A stretch of DNA of 64,000 nt from Candidatus Obscuribacterales bacterium (GTDB lineage: Bacteria > Cyanobacteriota > Vampirovibrionia > Obscuribacterales > Obscuribacteraceae), in NCBI GenBank assembly GCA_019745415.1, contig JAIETF010000017.1, positions 1 through 64,000 of the forward strand, given 5' to 3'. Every line of letters starts with the position of its first letter. Within the stretch, counting starts at the first letter, position 1. The notes below the pieces were generated by a model. The model did no database searches. It was not told the origin of the DNA and was given only the letters and a program-made list of their open reading frames with translations. Both the position numbers and the translations under genes were made by a program. This document shows positions 1 to 7,903 of this stretch, in pieces.

Positions 1-17
1 GCCTAACAGAAAGGGAG

Positions 18-67
18 CCCGCAATTTTAATTGTCGTCCGTACGCAATTTTAGTTGACGTTATTCAC
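18..67. repeat. IS21-like terminal repeat, copy A
   Basis: A 50-bp stretch that recurs at 4930-4979 in the same orientation. On the minus strand it reads TGAATAACGTCAACT then AAAATTGCG, a short spacer, and a second CAATTAAAATTGCG. Two spaced copies of an AAAATTG core near an end resemble the multiple terminal repeats of IS21-family elements, which bind the transposase IstA. No istA or istB gene is in the window, so this is an end remnant or the edge of an element lying to the left. The last codons of the neighbouring membrane-protein gene fall inside this repeat. The family assignment is inference. Confidence 0.45.
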
Positions 68-763
68 TGCTAGTGGTGGCATGAGGAGGAGGAGCGCAGC
101 AAAATAGTCAAAGGTCGTGAAGCGATGCTTTCGATAAATAGCCAAAACAGGTTCGAGATTTAGCGCTTCATTGCAGCTAAGCTTCGCAAGCGCTCCCTTC
201 AGTTCTGCAGTCGTGCGAAACCTTTTGACGAGATTAGATTTTGTATCCAAAACAAAGAAACAATCTTTTCCGCCCTGGTTATCGATAGACTTGATCGCCG
301 CAGAATCAATTGCACCAATCAAATAATTGTCCATCACTTGCAGGTCTTTGACAGATTCAACACCATAAAAAACAGGACGCCAGCCTTGCGCGGAAGCATA
401 ATTGGTTTCAGGCAAACTAGCCTCATATTGCCCGGTACCGACTGACGCACAAGCAGTCTGGTCACACATAAAAATCCTATAGCGCCCAACCAGTGGAGTT
501 TGACAAATTTCTCCTATAAGAGGGTCTCTTGCGAGATATTTCTTGTTAACTGTCGCTTGAAACTCAAATATCATGAATGCCCACAGGACCGACAAAAATG
601 GGAGCAAGGCGGCGAAAGCGATATAGAATAACGCCTGCTGCTTTACTTTCTTTGTCAGCAACCAAACAATCGAAGCTTGGATAACAGAGGCCAACACAGC
701 CAGCGCTGTCATCTCAATGAGAACCAGTAAGACTCTATAGTTAAATTCCAAGTCGAAATGCAT
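50..763 (-). CDS. Hypothetical membrane protein, 3' end formed by a repeat
   Basis: Unrecognised 237-aa protein. Two hydrophobic helices lie near residues 10-38 and 42-68. They are followed by a soluble, probably extracytoplasmic domain with four Cys around residues 87-105, and a last hydrophobic stretch (YFAALLLLMPPLA) close to the C-terminus. The final codons (VNNVN and the stop) lie inside the IS21-like terminal repeat at 18-67, so the original C-terminus, including the rest of the third helix, has probably been replaced by the repeat. The start is an ATG with only a weak AAAGAA upstream. The function is unknown, and the protein may be inactive. Confidence 0.6.
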   Translation of the reverse strand: MHFDLEFNYRVLLVLIEMTALAVLASVIQASIVWLLTKKVKQQALFYIAFAALLPFLSVLWAFMIFEFQATVNKKYLARDPLIGEICQTPLVGRYRIFMCDQTACASVGTGQYEASLPETNYASAQGWRPVFYGVESVKDLQVMDNYLIGAIDSAAIKSIDNQGGKDCFFVLDTKSNLVKRFRTTAELKGALAKLSCNEALNLEPVLAIYRKHRFTTFDYFAALLLLMPPLAVNNVN

Positions 764-791
764 TTCTTTGCTCTTGCTTGATTACTATTGC

Positions 792-888
792 GAGCAGATT
801 TCCTCATTACAATTATCTCGCCAGAGGCAGCAGTTAAGTGGTCGCCACCTTTAAACTCTCTGCCTGAAAAGTAAACTTATCGGTCGGT
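792..888. repeat. 97-bp hairpin repeat, copy 1
   Basis: Nearly identical to 6972-7068, in the same orientation. The core is an imperfect inverted repeat. Its arms start AGGCAG and end CTGCCT, with TTAAGTGG and CCACCTTTAA around a TCG loop, and it is flanked by GAGCAGATT on the left and GTAAACTTATCGGTCGGT on the right. It sits between two leftward genes. The arms differ between the copies while the fold is kept. It could be a small non-autonomous mobile element (MITE-like) or a structured intergenic repeat. Confidence 0.75.
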
Positions 889-912
889 TTGTAAATCAAA
901 GAAAGACGAACT

Positions 913-1929
913 TCAATCTTTGGCAGAAATGCCGAGGGTTACGAGCACCGGTGAATGGTCAGAGCCGATGCCTTCGAGCAGGCGCCTATCTTGAGTGGTT
1001 ATCGGACCTTTGAATAAGACATGGTCTAAAGGTAGTCTGAAAAGAAAACAATCAAACGGAGCATTCAAAGGCCACCACTGAGCAGACCAACTCGGCTGTA
1101 CGCCAAAGCCAAACTCACTATCGGTAAGATTGCCATCTTTCAGCAAGCGCTTAAAGAATGGAGAAAAATAGGTCAAATTTAGATCACCGACAACTATCAC
1201 TGGCTCTTTAGTTTTGTTTGATAGATCGGCAAGAGCAGCTAACTGCTGGTTGCGCCAACCATAATAAACATCATTCAAGGGCGCAATTGGGTGGGTATTT
1301 ATTAGACGCAGCTTTGTACCATGAACGTCGATAAAGGCAGACAGAGTGAGAATATCATCTGGACACAACTTTAGCCTCTCTATACTGAGCAATTCCATCT
1401 TGCTAAAGATGGCTATACCAAAACATCCATTACTTGCTTCGATAACTCTGTAGGGGTAGCTCTTAAGTTTTGACGACAACTCGGTACCCATCTCAGGAGT
1501 AAGCTCTTGAAGACAGACAATATCTGGGCTCTCGCGCTCAATAAGGTTTCGAACACCAGAATAATTTTTGTTCCAGTTATTCACATTGATGGTGAGGACG
1601 CGAACAGTCTCAGTCGATTTGTCTTGCCGCGAGCCAAAATATAGCGGCGCTATATCAAACAAATGAATCAACACACCTGCCGCAACGAGAGCTAATAAGA
1701 CTCTAGCGCGAAAAAAGATCAAAATCGGCAGAGCAGCCAAAAGTGGCAATAGAAGTTGAACTCGCAGATGAGTTAGAAGCTCTAGATGCCTTTCAGTTGA
1801 ACCGAACAGCGTGAGAAAGGCAAGAGCGACAAAGAAAAGCGACGTTACAGCAATAATAAAGAAGAAGCCACGATTTATATATCTTTTGACTGGCGTTTTT
1901 GTTTGCGTGTTGTTATCAGAAGCAGTCAT
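913..1929 (-). CDS. Endonuclease/exonuclease/phosphatase-family membrane protein
   Basis: A 338-aa protein with two to three N-terminal hydrophobic helices (roughly residues 22-42 and 58-92) and a C-terminal EEP-fold domain. The family's metal and catalytic signatures are visible: TINVNNWN near 113, the acidic CLQELTPE near 140, GDLNL near 247 and the terminal GSDHSPVLV near 322. EEP proteins hydrolyse phosphodiester bonds in nucleic acids, phospholipids or inositol phosphates. The membrane anchor places this domain outside the cytoplasm, as in the EndU/YafD-like branch, and its substrate cannot be told from sequence. The ATG start is preceded by AAAGA. Confidence 0.85.
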   Translation of the reverse strand: MTASDNNTQTKTPVKRYINRGFFFIIAVTSLFFVALAFLTLFGSTERHLELLTHLRVQLLLPLLAALPILIFFRARVLLALVAAGVLIHLFDIAPLYFGSRQDKSTETVRVLTINVNNWNKNYSGVRNLIERESPDIVCLQELTPEMGTELSSKLKSYPYRVIEASNGCFGIAIFSKMELLSIERLKLCPDDILTLSAFIDVHGTKLRLINTHPIAPLNDVYYGWRNQQLAALADLSNKTKEPVIVVGDLNLTYFSPFFKRLLKDGNLTDSEFGFGVQPSWSAQWWPLNAPFDCFLFRLPLDHVLFKGPITTQDRRLLEGIGSDHSPVLVTLGISAKD

Positions 1930-2191
1930 TCTTTAAATCTAGCGGTTGGTAAAGCAATCGGTAAAGCGAGGGCAAACATAGTTCCATCAAATATGCCTGC
2001 ACAAATCTCATTCCAAGTCGAGGAGTTTGCATTGCGAAGAATCGTGTCAGCAATGCTATCCTAGATTGGTGAGCGCGGCAATCAGTTGAGTTAATCACAA
2101 CAATCTTGATGCTCGAGAAGTTATCAGGATCAGCTAAAAGCGGTTGTAAGATTTTCTCTCTTCCTGAATCTTCACTGCGGGGCGATAACCT

Positions 2192-3103
2192 ATGACATTC
2201 GACCTGATGATTTCAAGAATGACCGGTACGTCGGAGAAACGGGCTGCAGCACCCAAGATTCATGGTTTCAAATTGCGCACCGAGGATAAACAGGGACCGA
2301 TCACGTCCATCGAGTTTCATGAGGCGATGAAAGGTGCGCCCATTTTGAAAAAGGTGGATGATTGTACTTACTGGCTTAACCATCATTCGGGAATGCCATG
2401 GTTGTCAGTGAATCACAACAAATCAAGTGACGGCATAATTACTCTTTCCCTCAGCTACCTGCACTATCAATTTCCAGTGGTGGCTCTCGATGCCTTTGAT
2501 GTGGCTCTTTCACTGGCGAATTCTCTTGCTGCCGACCTGCGGGAGGAAATCGGAGATCGTAAGGTAACAACTGAGAATATTGATAGTCTTCTTGATGTGA
2601 ATGGACCATACGTCAAGCATCTTGTGAAGGTATGGGAAACGTCTCGCCAGGATACGGATATGAAGGGGAACGCACCCCTTGAGATTCCACTTGGTCCTGT
2701 TGATCGTGTTTCCGAATACTTTATCTTTCATATAGTGCCTTCCAGCGCGTTTGAACTCAGTAGTTTGCAACAGCGTTTGAATTGGCGAATCGTGAAAGAT
2801 AGTGCCATGGTGTCGAACGGAAAAGTCGTGGCCGTTATGTTGACCGACCAGGATGGATGTCCTACAACCAAAGTCTTCAAGCGACCGGACGGAGTTTTTC
2901 AGGTGCATCCGTATTACTGGCAACTGCCGTTCTCACTGAGCGCTTCCGCCACATTAAAAGCCGCAGAAGCCATAGCTGCAACTGTCGGAGGGTCAATAAG
3001 ATTCAATGGCGTTGAGTTTGGCAGAGCCCTGTCCGAGGAAATACGGAGCAGAATTAGCAGCCTGGGAGTTGAATTCTATCAGTGGTGGTTGTCTCGCAAT
3101 TGA
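2192..3103 (+). CDS. Hypothetical protein, 303 aa
   Basis: Unrecognised soluble protein. It has no signal peptide and no membrane segment. An aromatic central part (YLHYQFPVVALDAF near 90) precedes an acidic helical stretch, and the C-terminal third contains LSASATLKAAEAIAATVGG, which looks like a helix-turn before a glycine turn. It stands alone between non-coding stretches among small orphan genes, several of which look like immunity or stress proteins. The start is an ATG with weak upstream signals. No function is assigned. Confidence 0.6.
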   Translation: MTFDLMISRMTGTSEKRAAAPKIHGFKLRTEDKQGPITSIEFHEAMKGAPILKKVDDCTYWLNHHSGMPWLSVNHNKSSDGIITLSLSYLHYQFPVVALDAFDVALSLANSLAADLREEIGDRKVTTENIDSLLDVNGPYVKHLVKVWETSRQDTDMKGNAPLEIPLGPVDRVSEYFIFHIVPSSAFELSSLQQRLNWRIVKDSAMVSNGKVVAVMLTDQDGCPTTKVFKRPDGVFQVHPYYWQLPFSLSASATLKAAEAIAATVGGSIRFNGVEFGRALSEEIRSRISSLGVEFYQWWLSRN

Positions 3104-3269
3104 GCGATTTGTGAGCGCATTAGTGAATCATCGCCTCAGTCCCGAGTAGTTATAAAAACTTCGACTTCTCGGTTGTTCCATGATTTGGTCAGTTAAGCAA
3201 TTGCTGACTCCTGTTTGTTTAGAGCACCGAACTTAATGCCATATAGTTCAACGGCGGGCAAAGGAAACG

Positions 3270-3494
3270 ATGAATATGGAGTACACTGCAGAAACGATAG
3301 GCGCTCTTGAGCTGGCTATAAGAGGCTCTGATGGCGAGAGGACTGTCTCCATAAGGCTGGGGAAGCCCTTGAGAAAAAAATGAGTGCCTTTGGTGCTGCC
3401 AAGTCGAAATTCTAGGACTAAAGCCATCTTTCTTTGAATTGAGCTCAGTAGCGTGACGAAGAAATCAGATAAAGCGCATAGGTTAGTCAGGTAA
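3270..3494 (+). pseudogene. Broken small gene (two frameshifts)
   Basis: An ATG at 3270 behind AAAGGAAACG opens a 37-codon frame (MNMEYTAETIGALELAIRG...) that stops just after a run of seven A at 3374-3380. With one A fewer, the frame would continue through ECLWCCQVEILGLKPSFFEL. A second shift near 3450 then restores TKKSDKAHRLVR to a stop at 3492. A good ribosome site and protein-like composition across three frames suggest a small intact ancestor of about 75 codons. It vaguely recalls small DUF6968-type orphan proteins, but this was not tested. Confidence 0.35.
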
Positions 3495-3592
3495 GCGTCC
3501 CACTTACTTGACAAGACCGGGACAGGTCAAAATAAAAACGATAAGATTGAGCAGAAGAGGTCGCTAACAACGATTTGTGATGAAGGAGAGCA

Positions 3593-4825
3593 ATGCTAGG
3601 AGAAGGTAACAATCCTGAAGATGCGACGAAGTTATTTAATAGAGCAATAGAACGAATTGAGTCTGGACAGTTAGCCGACGCAGAGCGCTATTTTGGCTTG
3701 TCGATTTATTATGAGCCACGCCCCATCACATATCTGGAACGAGCAAAATTACTTTTGCTGATGAAAAGGTCGCCACATAGAGTGCTGGATGATGTGCAAG
3801 AAGGACTCAAATTGTGCTTGGACAATAATGAGCACAAACAGGTGCGCTTGGATTTGCTATCTCTAAAGTCAAATACTATTGAACCTCTGCTTGCAGCGGA
3901 ACAGCTTAAAATTTCAAAGGATAAGCATCGTAAGGCGAACCTCAAAGCGATGGCGCAGGCTGGTGACTTTAAGGGTGCATTGGCTTCTGCAGGTCTATCT
4001 GACAGTATTGTCGACTTACAAGCACTATCGCTGCCAGCCCTGCGCATAAAGCCACGAAAGCAATTTGATAGTGGCATCAGGTCAAAGTTCGGCGGAATAC
4101 CGGATGTTCCAGCCGGCTTTATCTGGCCGAAAGAAGAAGAAGAAGAAGAAGAAGAATCAACACCGCTTGAATTTCTATGTCAGTTGGATCTAGCTGAAAT
4201 AGCTAAAGTATGGTCAGATTCTAATTTGCCCTCAGCCGGACTTCTTTCATTTTTCGCCGCCGCAAGTGAGTTTTCTTTCGGCGGGAATCCTTCCTTTTGG
4301 AAAGTGTTCTACTTCGATAGCAAAAGCTCATTGAAGCGAGCAAAGAGACCATCTTCTGCGTCTACTTGGAATAACTTTCCAAACGGGACTTTTCCAGCCT
4401 GTTCTGTGGACTTTGAACTTATCCATACCCTTCCAGATCCCTACAGCAATCGCATGCACGCGATTATTACCCAAGAAGAAGATCGAGAAAAATATCAGGA
4501 ACTGATAATGGGATGGCAAGGAGATGCCCTTGAAGACCCCACACATCAACTACTTGGACACCCGCAGCTTATACAACAAGATGTGTTTGACGAATGTAAT
4601 GAACAAGTAGAGCAATTTGATAGCAGGTTCTCCAAACAATTTGCGAAACCATCCCAGCATCTGCAAGATTCAGTAAACGACTGGCTGCTATTACTTCAGA
4701 TCGATTCTGATGATCAAGCAGAATTCTTTTGGGGAGATAGCGGTAAACTCTATTTCTGCATAAGAAGGGGAGACTTAGCTGCCCGGAATTTTGACCGAGT
4801 AGTTTTGTGCGGACAGTGCTTTTGA
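3593..4825 (+). CDS. TPR-like plus DUF1963 (YwqG-like) protein
   Basis: A 410-aa protein. Residues 1-125 form a helical TPR-like region (DATKLFNRAIERIESGQLADAERYF). From about 155 follows a DUF1963/YwqG-type domain with its usual landmarks: KFGGIPDVPAGFIWP, then PLEFLCQLDLAEIA, then LPSAGLLSFF, and later GHPQLIQ and the closing FFWGDSGKLYFCI. YwqG-like proteins have no established enzymatic role. B. subtilis ywqG lies next to an LXG toxin locus, so an immunity or stress role is possible here. An in-frame AAG/GAA tract at 4131-4155 encodes a poly-Glu run inside the domain and is a likely slippage site. Confidence 0.75.
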   Translation: MLGEGNNPEDATKLFNRAIERIESGQLADAERYFGLSIYYEPRPITYLERAKLLLLMKRSPHRVLDDVQEGLKLCLDNNEHKQVRLDLLSLKSNTIEPLLAAEQLKISKDKHRKANLKAMAQAGDFKGALASAGLSDSIVDLQALSLPALRIKPRKQFDSGIRSKFGGIPDVPAGFIWPKEEEEEEEESTPLEFLCQLDLAEIAKVWSDSNLPSAGLLSFFAAASEFSFGGNPSFWKVFYFDSKSSLKRAKRPSSASTWNNFPNGTFPACSVDFELIHTLPDPYSNRMHAIITQEEDREKYQELIMGWQGDALEDPTHQLLGHPQLIQQDVFDECNEQVEQFDSRFSKQFAKPSQHLQDSVNDWLLLLQIDSDDQAEFFWGDSGKLYFCIRRGDLAARNFDRVVLCGQCF

Positions 4826-4929
4826 TGCTCAATCTAACGGATTCTCTTCCGAAGGCATCTTCTCAAATAATTCTAACTGAGGACAACACGCGCAAAACCA
4901 GTACTGAGTTCGACGACAATTGAATTCGG

Positions 4930-4979
4930 CCCGCAATATTAATTGTTGGCGGTGCGCAATTTTAGTTGACGTTATTCAG
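4930..4979. repeat. IS21-like terminal repeat, copy B
   Basis: Second copy of the repeat at 18-67. The outer 23 bp, from CGCAATTTTAGTTGACG through GTTATTCA, are the same, while the spacer between the two AAAATTG-type cores differs. It lies in the intergenic gap after the DUF1963 gene. The outermost 15 bp (TGAATAACGTCAACT) also occur inverted at 6850-6864, without the inner core. No transposase gene is adjacent. Confidence 0.45.
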
Positions 4980-5021
4980 TTTCCGCTTAAGTAGTTGATC
5001 GAGCAATGTGGGAGGTGTGCA

Positions 5022-5696
5022 TTGTCAGACAAAAGGCAGCAGTTTAGGAGGTTGGTGAAATCGGGATTTGCTAAAGCCTTAAAGCCGTTCGGTTTTGACT
5101 CATCGAAAGCGAATGGCTTTACCAGGAAGCTGGATGAAGTTGTGCATTTAGTGAGCTTGCAGTTCTATCTAAGTAACAAGGACTCTCTTAATTACAATTC
5201 CAGCAGTTATGCGTTTTCGGTGGAATTCGGTATCCACTATGAATGCATTCCCTACCGGTATCGGCCAATTGAGAATAGGAATCCACACTCCTGGGAATGC
5301 GAACTTAGGAAGAATGTTTCCAAAATACTCATTCAGCCGGAGTTTCCTAACAGGTTGATTTGGTCAGCGAGTGAAGACTGGTCCGATTTGCCTGATCTGA
5401 TTACGGATGCTCAATTGGCTACTATCAATGACCTGTCTTGGTTTGATCAGTTGTCTGATCTCAGAACCGCTTACAAAGTGATTTGCAGGTCACGAGAGGA
5501 TCCTCTAGGTACCTGGGGACAGGGTGGTTCTGGTTCCCCAATTCGGAACTTCTATGCGGCCTTTATGGCAAAGCGCCTTGGAAAGCAGAAGGACGCCGAG
5601 ACTTGTTTTCGGATTTTGAAGAAAAGAAACATACGATTGGATCTTCACTATGACATGGAGAGACTGGAATCGGAATTCTTGGATTCGTCCCATTGA
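5022..5696 (+). CDS. DUF4304-like protein
   Basis: A 224-aa protein whose N-terminal two thirds match the layout of DUF4304 proteins: a helical start (QFRRLVKSGFAKALKPFGF), then a beta-rich part with VHLVSLQFYLSNKDS and SYAFSVEFGIHY, and a conserved aromatic WECEL segment. Residues after 170 resemble a short helical repeat (FYAAFMAKRLGKQKDAETCF). A TTG start at 5022 is chosen because GGAGG lies six bases upstream. An upstream TTG at 4995 has no ribosome site. DUF4304 proteins occur as orphan genes and near toxin systems, and their biochemical role is unknown. Confidence 0.7.
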   Translation: MSDKRQQFRRLVKSGFAKALKPFGFDSSKANGFTRKLDEVVHLVSLQFYLSNKDSLNYNSSSYAFSVEFGIHYECIPYRYRPIENRNPHSWECELRKNVSKILIQPEFPNRLIWSASEDWSDLPDLITDAQLATINDLSWFDQLSDLRTAYKVICRSREDPLGTWGQGGSGSPIRNFYAAFMAKRLGKQKDAETCFRILKKRNIRLDLHYDMERLESEFLDSSH

Positions 5697-5906
5697 GTCT
5701 TGCCAAAAGCAGCGCCTTCGCTTGATCGATCTGTTCACTTAGTCTCAATCAAGTGTAGTGCGATTCAGATTCTGAATTCCCAGTTGCGCTGAGTTTGCAA
5801 ACAAAGCGGGCTTCCGACTGTTGGCGCAAAGTGCTTAAAGAGGCGATAATAGCAGCTCACTATGCTGGCGATAAGAAGACAGAGACGGTACTAAAACGGC
5901 TCGAAT

Positions 5907-6824
5907 ATGCCGAGGGTTGTCGAGTTGGCACAACCAATTCTGGAGATGCAAATTAGAATAATGAAGCTTTACAAGGCAAAAGTGTATGTGAGTTTTAAGT
6001 ATCGATACAGCCCCAATCGCTATCCTATAGAGGTATTGGAGGAAATCGTTCTCTTTCTTGCCTCTAGCCTTCAGCAGGCCAAAGTGAAAGCTGTTCAATG
6101 GGGTTTGGATGATACGGAAGGAACTCTGGAAGATTTTTCATTCCTACATGATGGTTCGCCGATGATGCAGAAGTGCGAAGGAATCAGGGAGCTTACAGAG
6201 CTACCATTTTGCAGTTCGTCCCAAGAGATGTCTGAACGGGTCCACAATGGTATTGTAATTTCGCACTCGTTTTTTGTATTTAAAACGCAAGAAGAGGTTA
6301 AAGCATTCCTAACTTCCACATGTAGCGAATTGTTTAAATATCTAGGGGCGGCATCGCGGTCTGACTTACATTTGGACTTTGGTAATGGGTCGCCAAAACT
6401 GCTTGGCAGTGGTATCTCAGACGGTGCTCACCACTCGTCGAGAATGTGGCGAGGTGCCCATGTCATTTACCAAGTGAATACAAGTAGTGAGTCTAATTTA
6501 TCAGGACAAGTTTTACTTTTAGATTTATTAGTCTTGGTTGGCCCAGCGACAGAAAGGGAATCACTTCAACTAGCGGAATCCTTGGGCAAAGAATACTCGA
6601 CGCTAATATCGATTGAAGTGGGAGGTTCACCAGCCCAAATACAATATTTGGGAATTAGACAAATTGTTCTGGTAGATAATGAAGCAATTGGAGAAGACTT
6701 TTCCGATTTAGAGCCTACCGACAATACCGAGGTTTCATTTAACAAGTTTCTGGTTGACAATTCAGACTCTCTAATAAAACTTATCAAGGACGAGGATGCT
6801 TTTATCAGATGCGCCCCAACGTGA
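5907..6824 (+). CDS. Hypothetical protein, about 300 aa
   Basis: Unrecognised soluble protein with no signal peptide or membrane segment. It has an N-terminal alpha/beta part (VYVSFKYRYSPNRYPIEVLEEIVLFLASSLQQAKVKAVQW), a central region with LHLDFGNGSPKLLGSG, and an acidic C-terminus. The start is uncertain: ATG codons at 5907, 5946 and 5961 are in frame, and a GGAG at 5942-5945 would best serve the last of these. It follows the DUF4304 gene on the same strand, in a region full of orphan genes. Confidence 0.55.
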   Translation: MPRVVELAQPILEMQIRIMKLYKAKVYVSFKYRYSPNRYPIEVLEEIVLFLASSLQQAKVKAVQWGLDDTEGTLEDFSFLHDGSPMMQKCEGIRELTELPFCSSSQEMSERVHNGIVISHSFFVFKTQEEVKAFLTSTCSELFKYLGAASRSDLHLDFGNGSPKLLGSGISDGAHHSSRMWRGAHVIYQVNTSSESNLSGQVLLLDLLVLVGPATERESLQLAESLGKEYSTLISIEVGGSPAQIQYLGIRQIVLVDNEAIGEDFSDLEPTDNTEVSFNKFLVDNSDSLIKLIKDEDAFIRCAPT

Positions 6825-6849
6825 TTCGCTAAGCTGTAACGTGTCCGTG

Positions 6850-6864
6850 TGAATAACGTCAACT
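6850..6864. repeat. Inverted 15-bp tip of the IS21-like end repeat
   Basis: TGAATAACGTCAACT is identical to the outer tip of the repeats at 18-67 and 4930-4979 but in the opposite orientation. The inner AAAATTG cores are not present next to it, although AT-rich CAATT motifs follow within 100 bp. It may be a decayed opposite end or a target remnant. Confidence 0.3.
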
Positions 6865-6971
6865 GCTACACGTGGCTGAGATCTGAATAAGTAATTAGCC
6901 AATTGTGATTCCGTGTCACGACAATCAAAACTGCGGTACCGAATTTCAATTGATTTTGGCAAATGAAATTT

Positions 6972-7068
6972 GAGCAGATTTACTCATTACACTTATCTCG
7001 CCAAAGGCAGCCGTTAAGTGGTCGCCACCTTTAAGCTCTCTGCCTGAAAAGTAAACTTATCGGTCGGT
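6972..7068. repeat. 97-bp hairpin repeat, copy 2
   Basis: Second copy of the repeat at 792-888, in the same orientation and with no length change. The core palindrome keeps AGGCAG, TTAAGTGG, TCG, CCACCTTTAA and CTGCCT. Within the stem one arm carries GCCGTTAAG and the other CTTTAAGCTC, so the substitutions preserve or improve pairing. It lies about 90 bp upstream of the lipoprotein gene at 7156. Confidence 0.75.
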
Positions 7069-7155
7069 CCACCCAAGAATCCTTTACTGATAGATAATTC
7101 CGTCAAAAGTGGGACAATTAATTCCGATTCTTACACTATTGCGTGGTCGAGATAC

Positions 7156-7710
7156 ATGAAGTGCCAGTTGTTCCTAAGCTTGCTGATTCTCGTTCTTGGT
7201 GGCTGCAGTGAGCAAAGTCCAGCGGTGCAATCCATCTTCATTTACCAAGCCAAGTCCTCGGGACTCAAGATACCTAGGCAGCTCGAACAAGACCTTTTGC
7301 GCCTGAGGGCGATGCCTCCAGAACAATCAAAATTGATCTCTAAGCAATATTTAGCAGAAGAACATAATTGGAGTTTTTACTACATTATGGGAGGAGTTCT
7401 ACAGGAGTCTGGCCTTATCAATGAGGCAGAAAGCTCTTTCCTAAAGTCTTGGCAATTGATTTCCGCAGAAAAAGCAGAACCAGATATTCGCTTTGATCCT
7501 CGGGCCAGACTTGCAGAGTTGTACATGTCTAAGGCGAATAGCATTCCGGCAGGTCCTAAGGTCAAAGAGCTCTACAAGAAAGCTTTAGCTTTGGATCCAG
7601 AGAACTCCTACGTTTGGCAGAAATATGCGTATTATCTTCAATCGGTGAATGATCCTGAGAGCGACTTTGCTCTAACTCAATCTATCAAATATGGGGATAT
7701 GTCTCGCTAG
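7156..7710 (+). CDS. TPR lipoprotein
   Basis: A 184-aa protein with a lipoprotein signal peptide: a hydrophobic stretch ending LVLGGC, with the lipidated Cys at residue 17. The rest is helical, with TPR-like units (WSFYYIMGGVLQESGLINEAESSFLKSW and KELYKKALALDPENSYVWQKYAYYLQ). TPR lipoproteins act as scaffolds at the periplasmic face of a membrane; this one has no identified partner. It stands alone behind the 97-bp hairpin repeat. Confidence 0.7.
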   Translation: MKCQLFLSLLILVLGGCSEQSPAVQSIFIYQAKSSGLKIPRQLEQDLLRLRAMPPEQSKLISKQYLAEEHNWSFYYIMGGVLQESGLINEAESSFLKSWQLISAEKAEPDIRFDPRARLAELYMSKANSIPAGPKVKELYKKALALDPENSYVWQKYAYYLQSVNDPESDFALTQSIKYGDMSR

Positions 7711-7903
7711 TTGTAGCGGAGTGACTTAGTAGCGAGTCGGATCTGACATCATCGGTCAGTTTAGCTCAGATTAACCGCCACCAAGAGGAGTGTCACTCTC
7801 GGCTGTGACCAATTGCCGAGACTACGTTCGCCCGGTTCATATTGCCAATGACGCTGCCTAGAACTAAACTCTACTTTTGGGGCCCCTCACATATACTCAT
7901 CCT

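Noticed and set aside
1916-2098. 60-codon leftward frame upstream of the EEP-family gene
   Set aside because: It overlaps the EEP start, has no ribosome site and no protein-like features.
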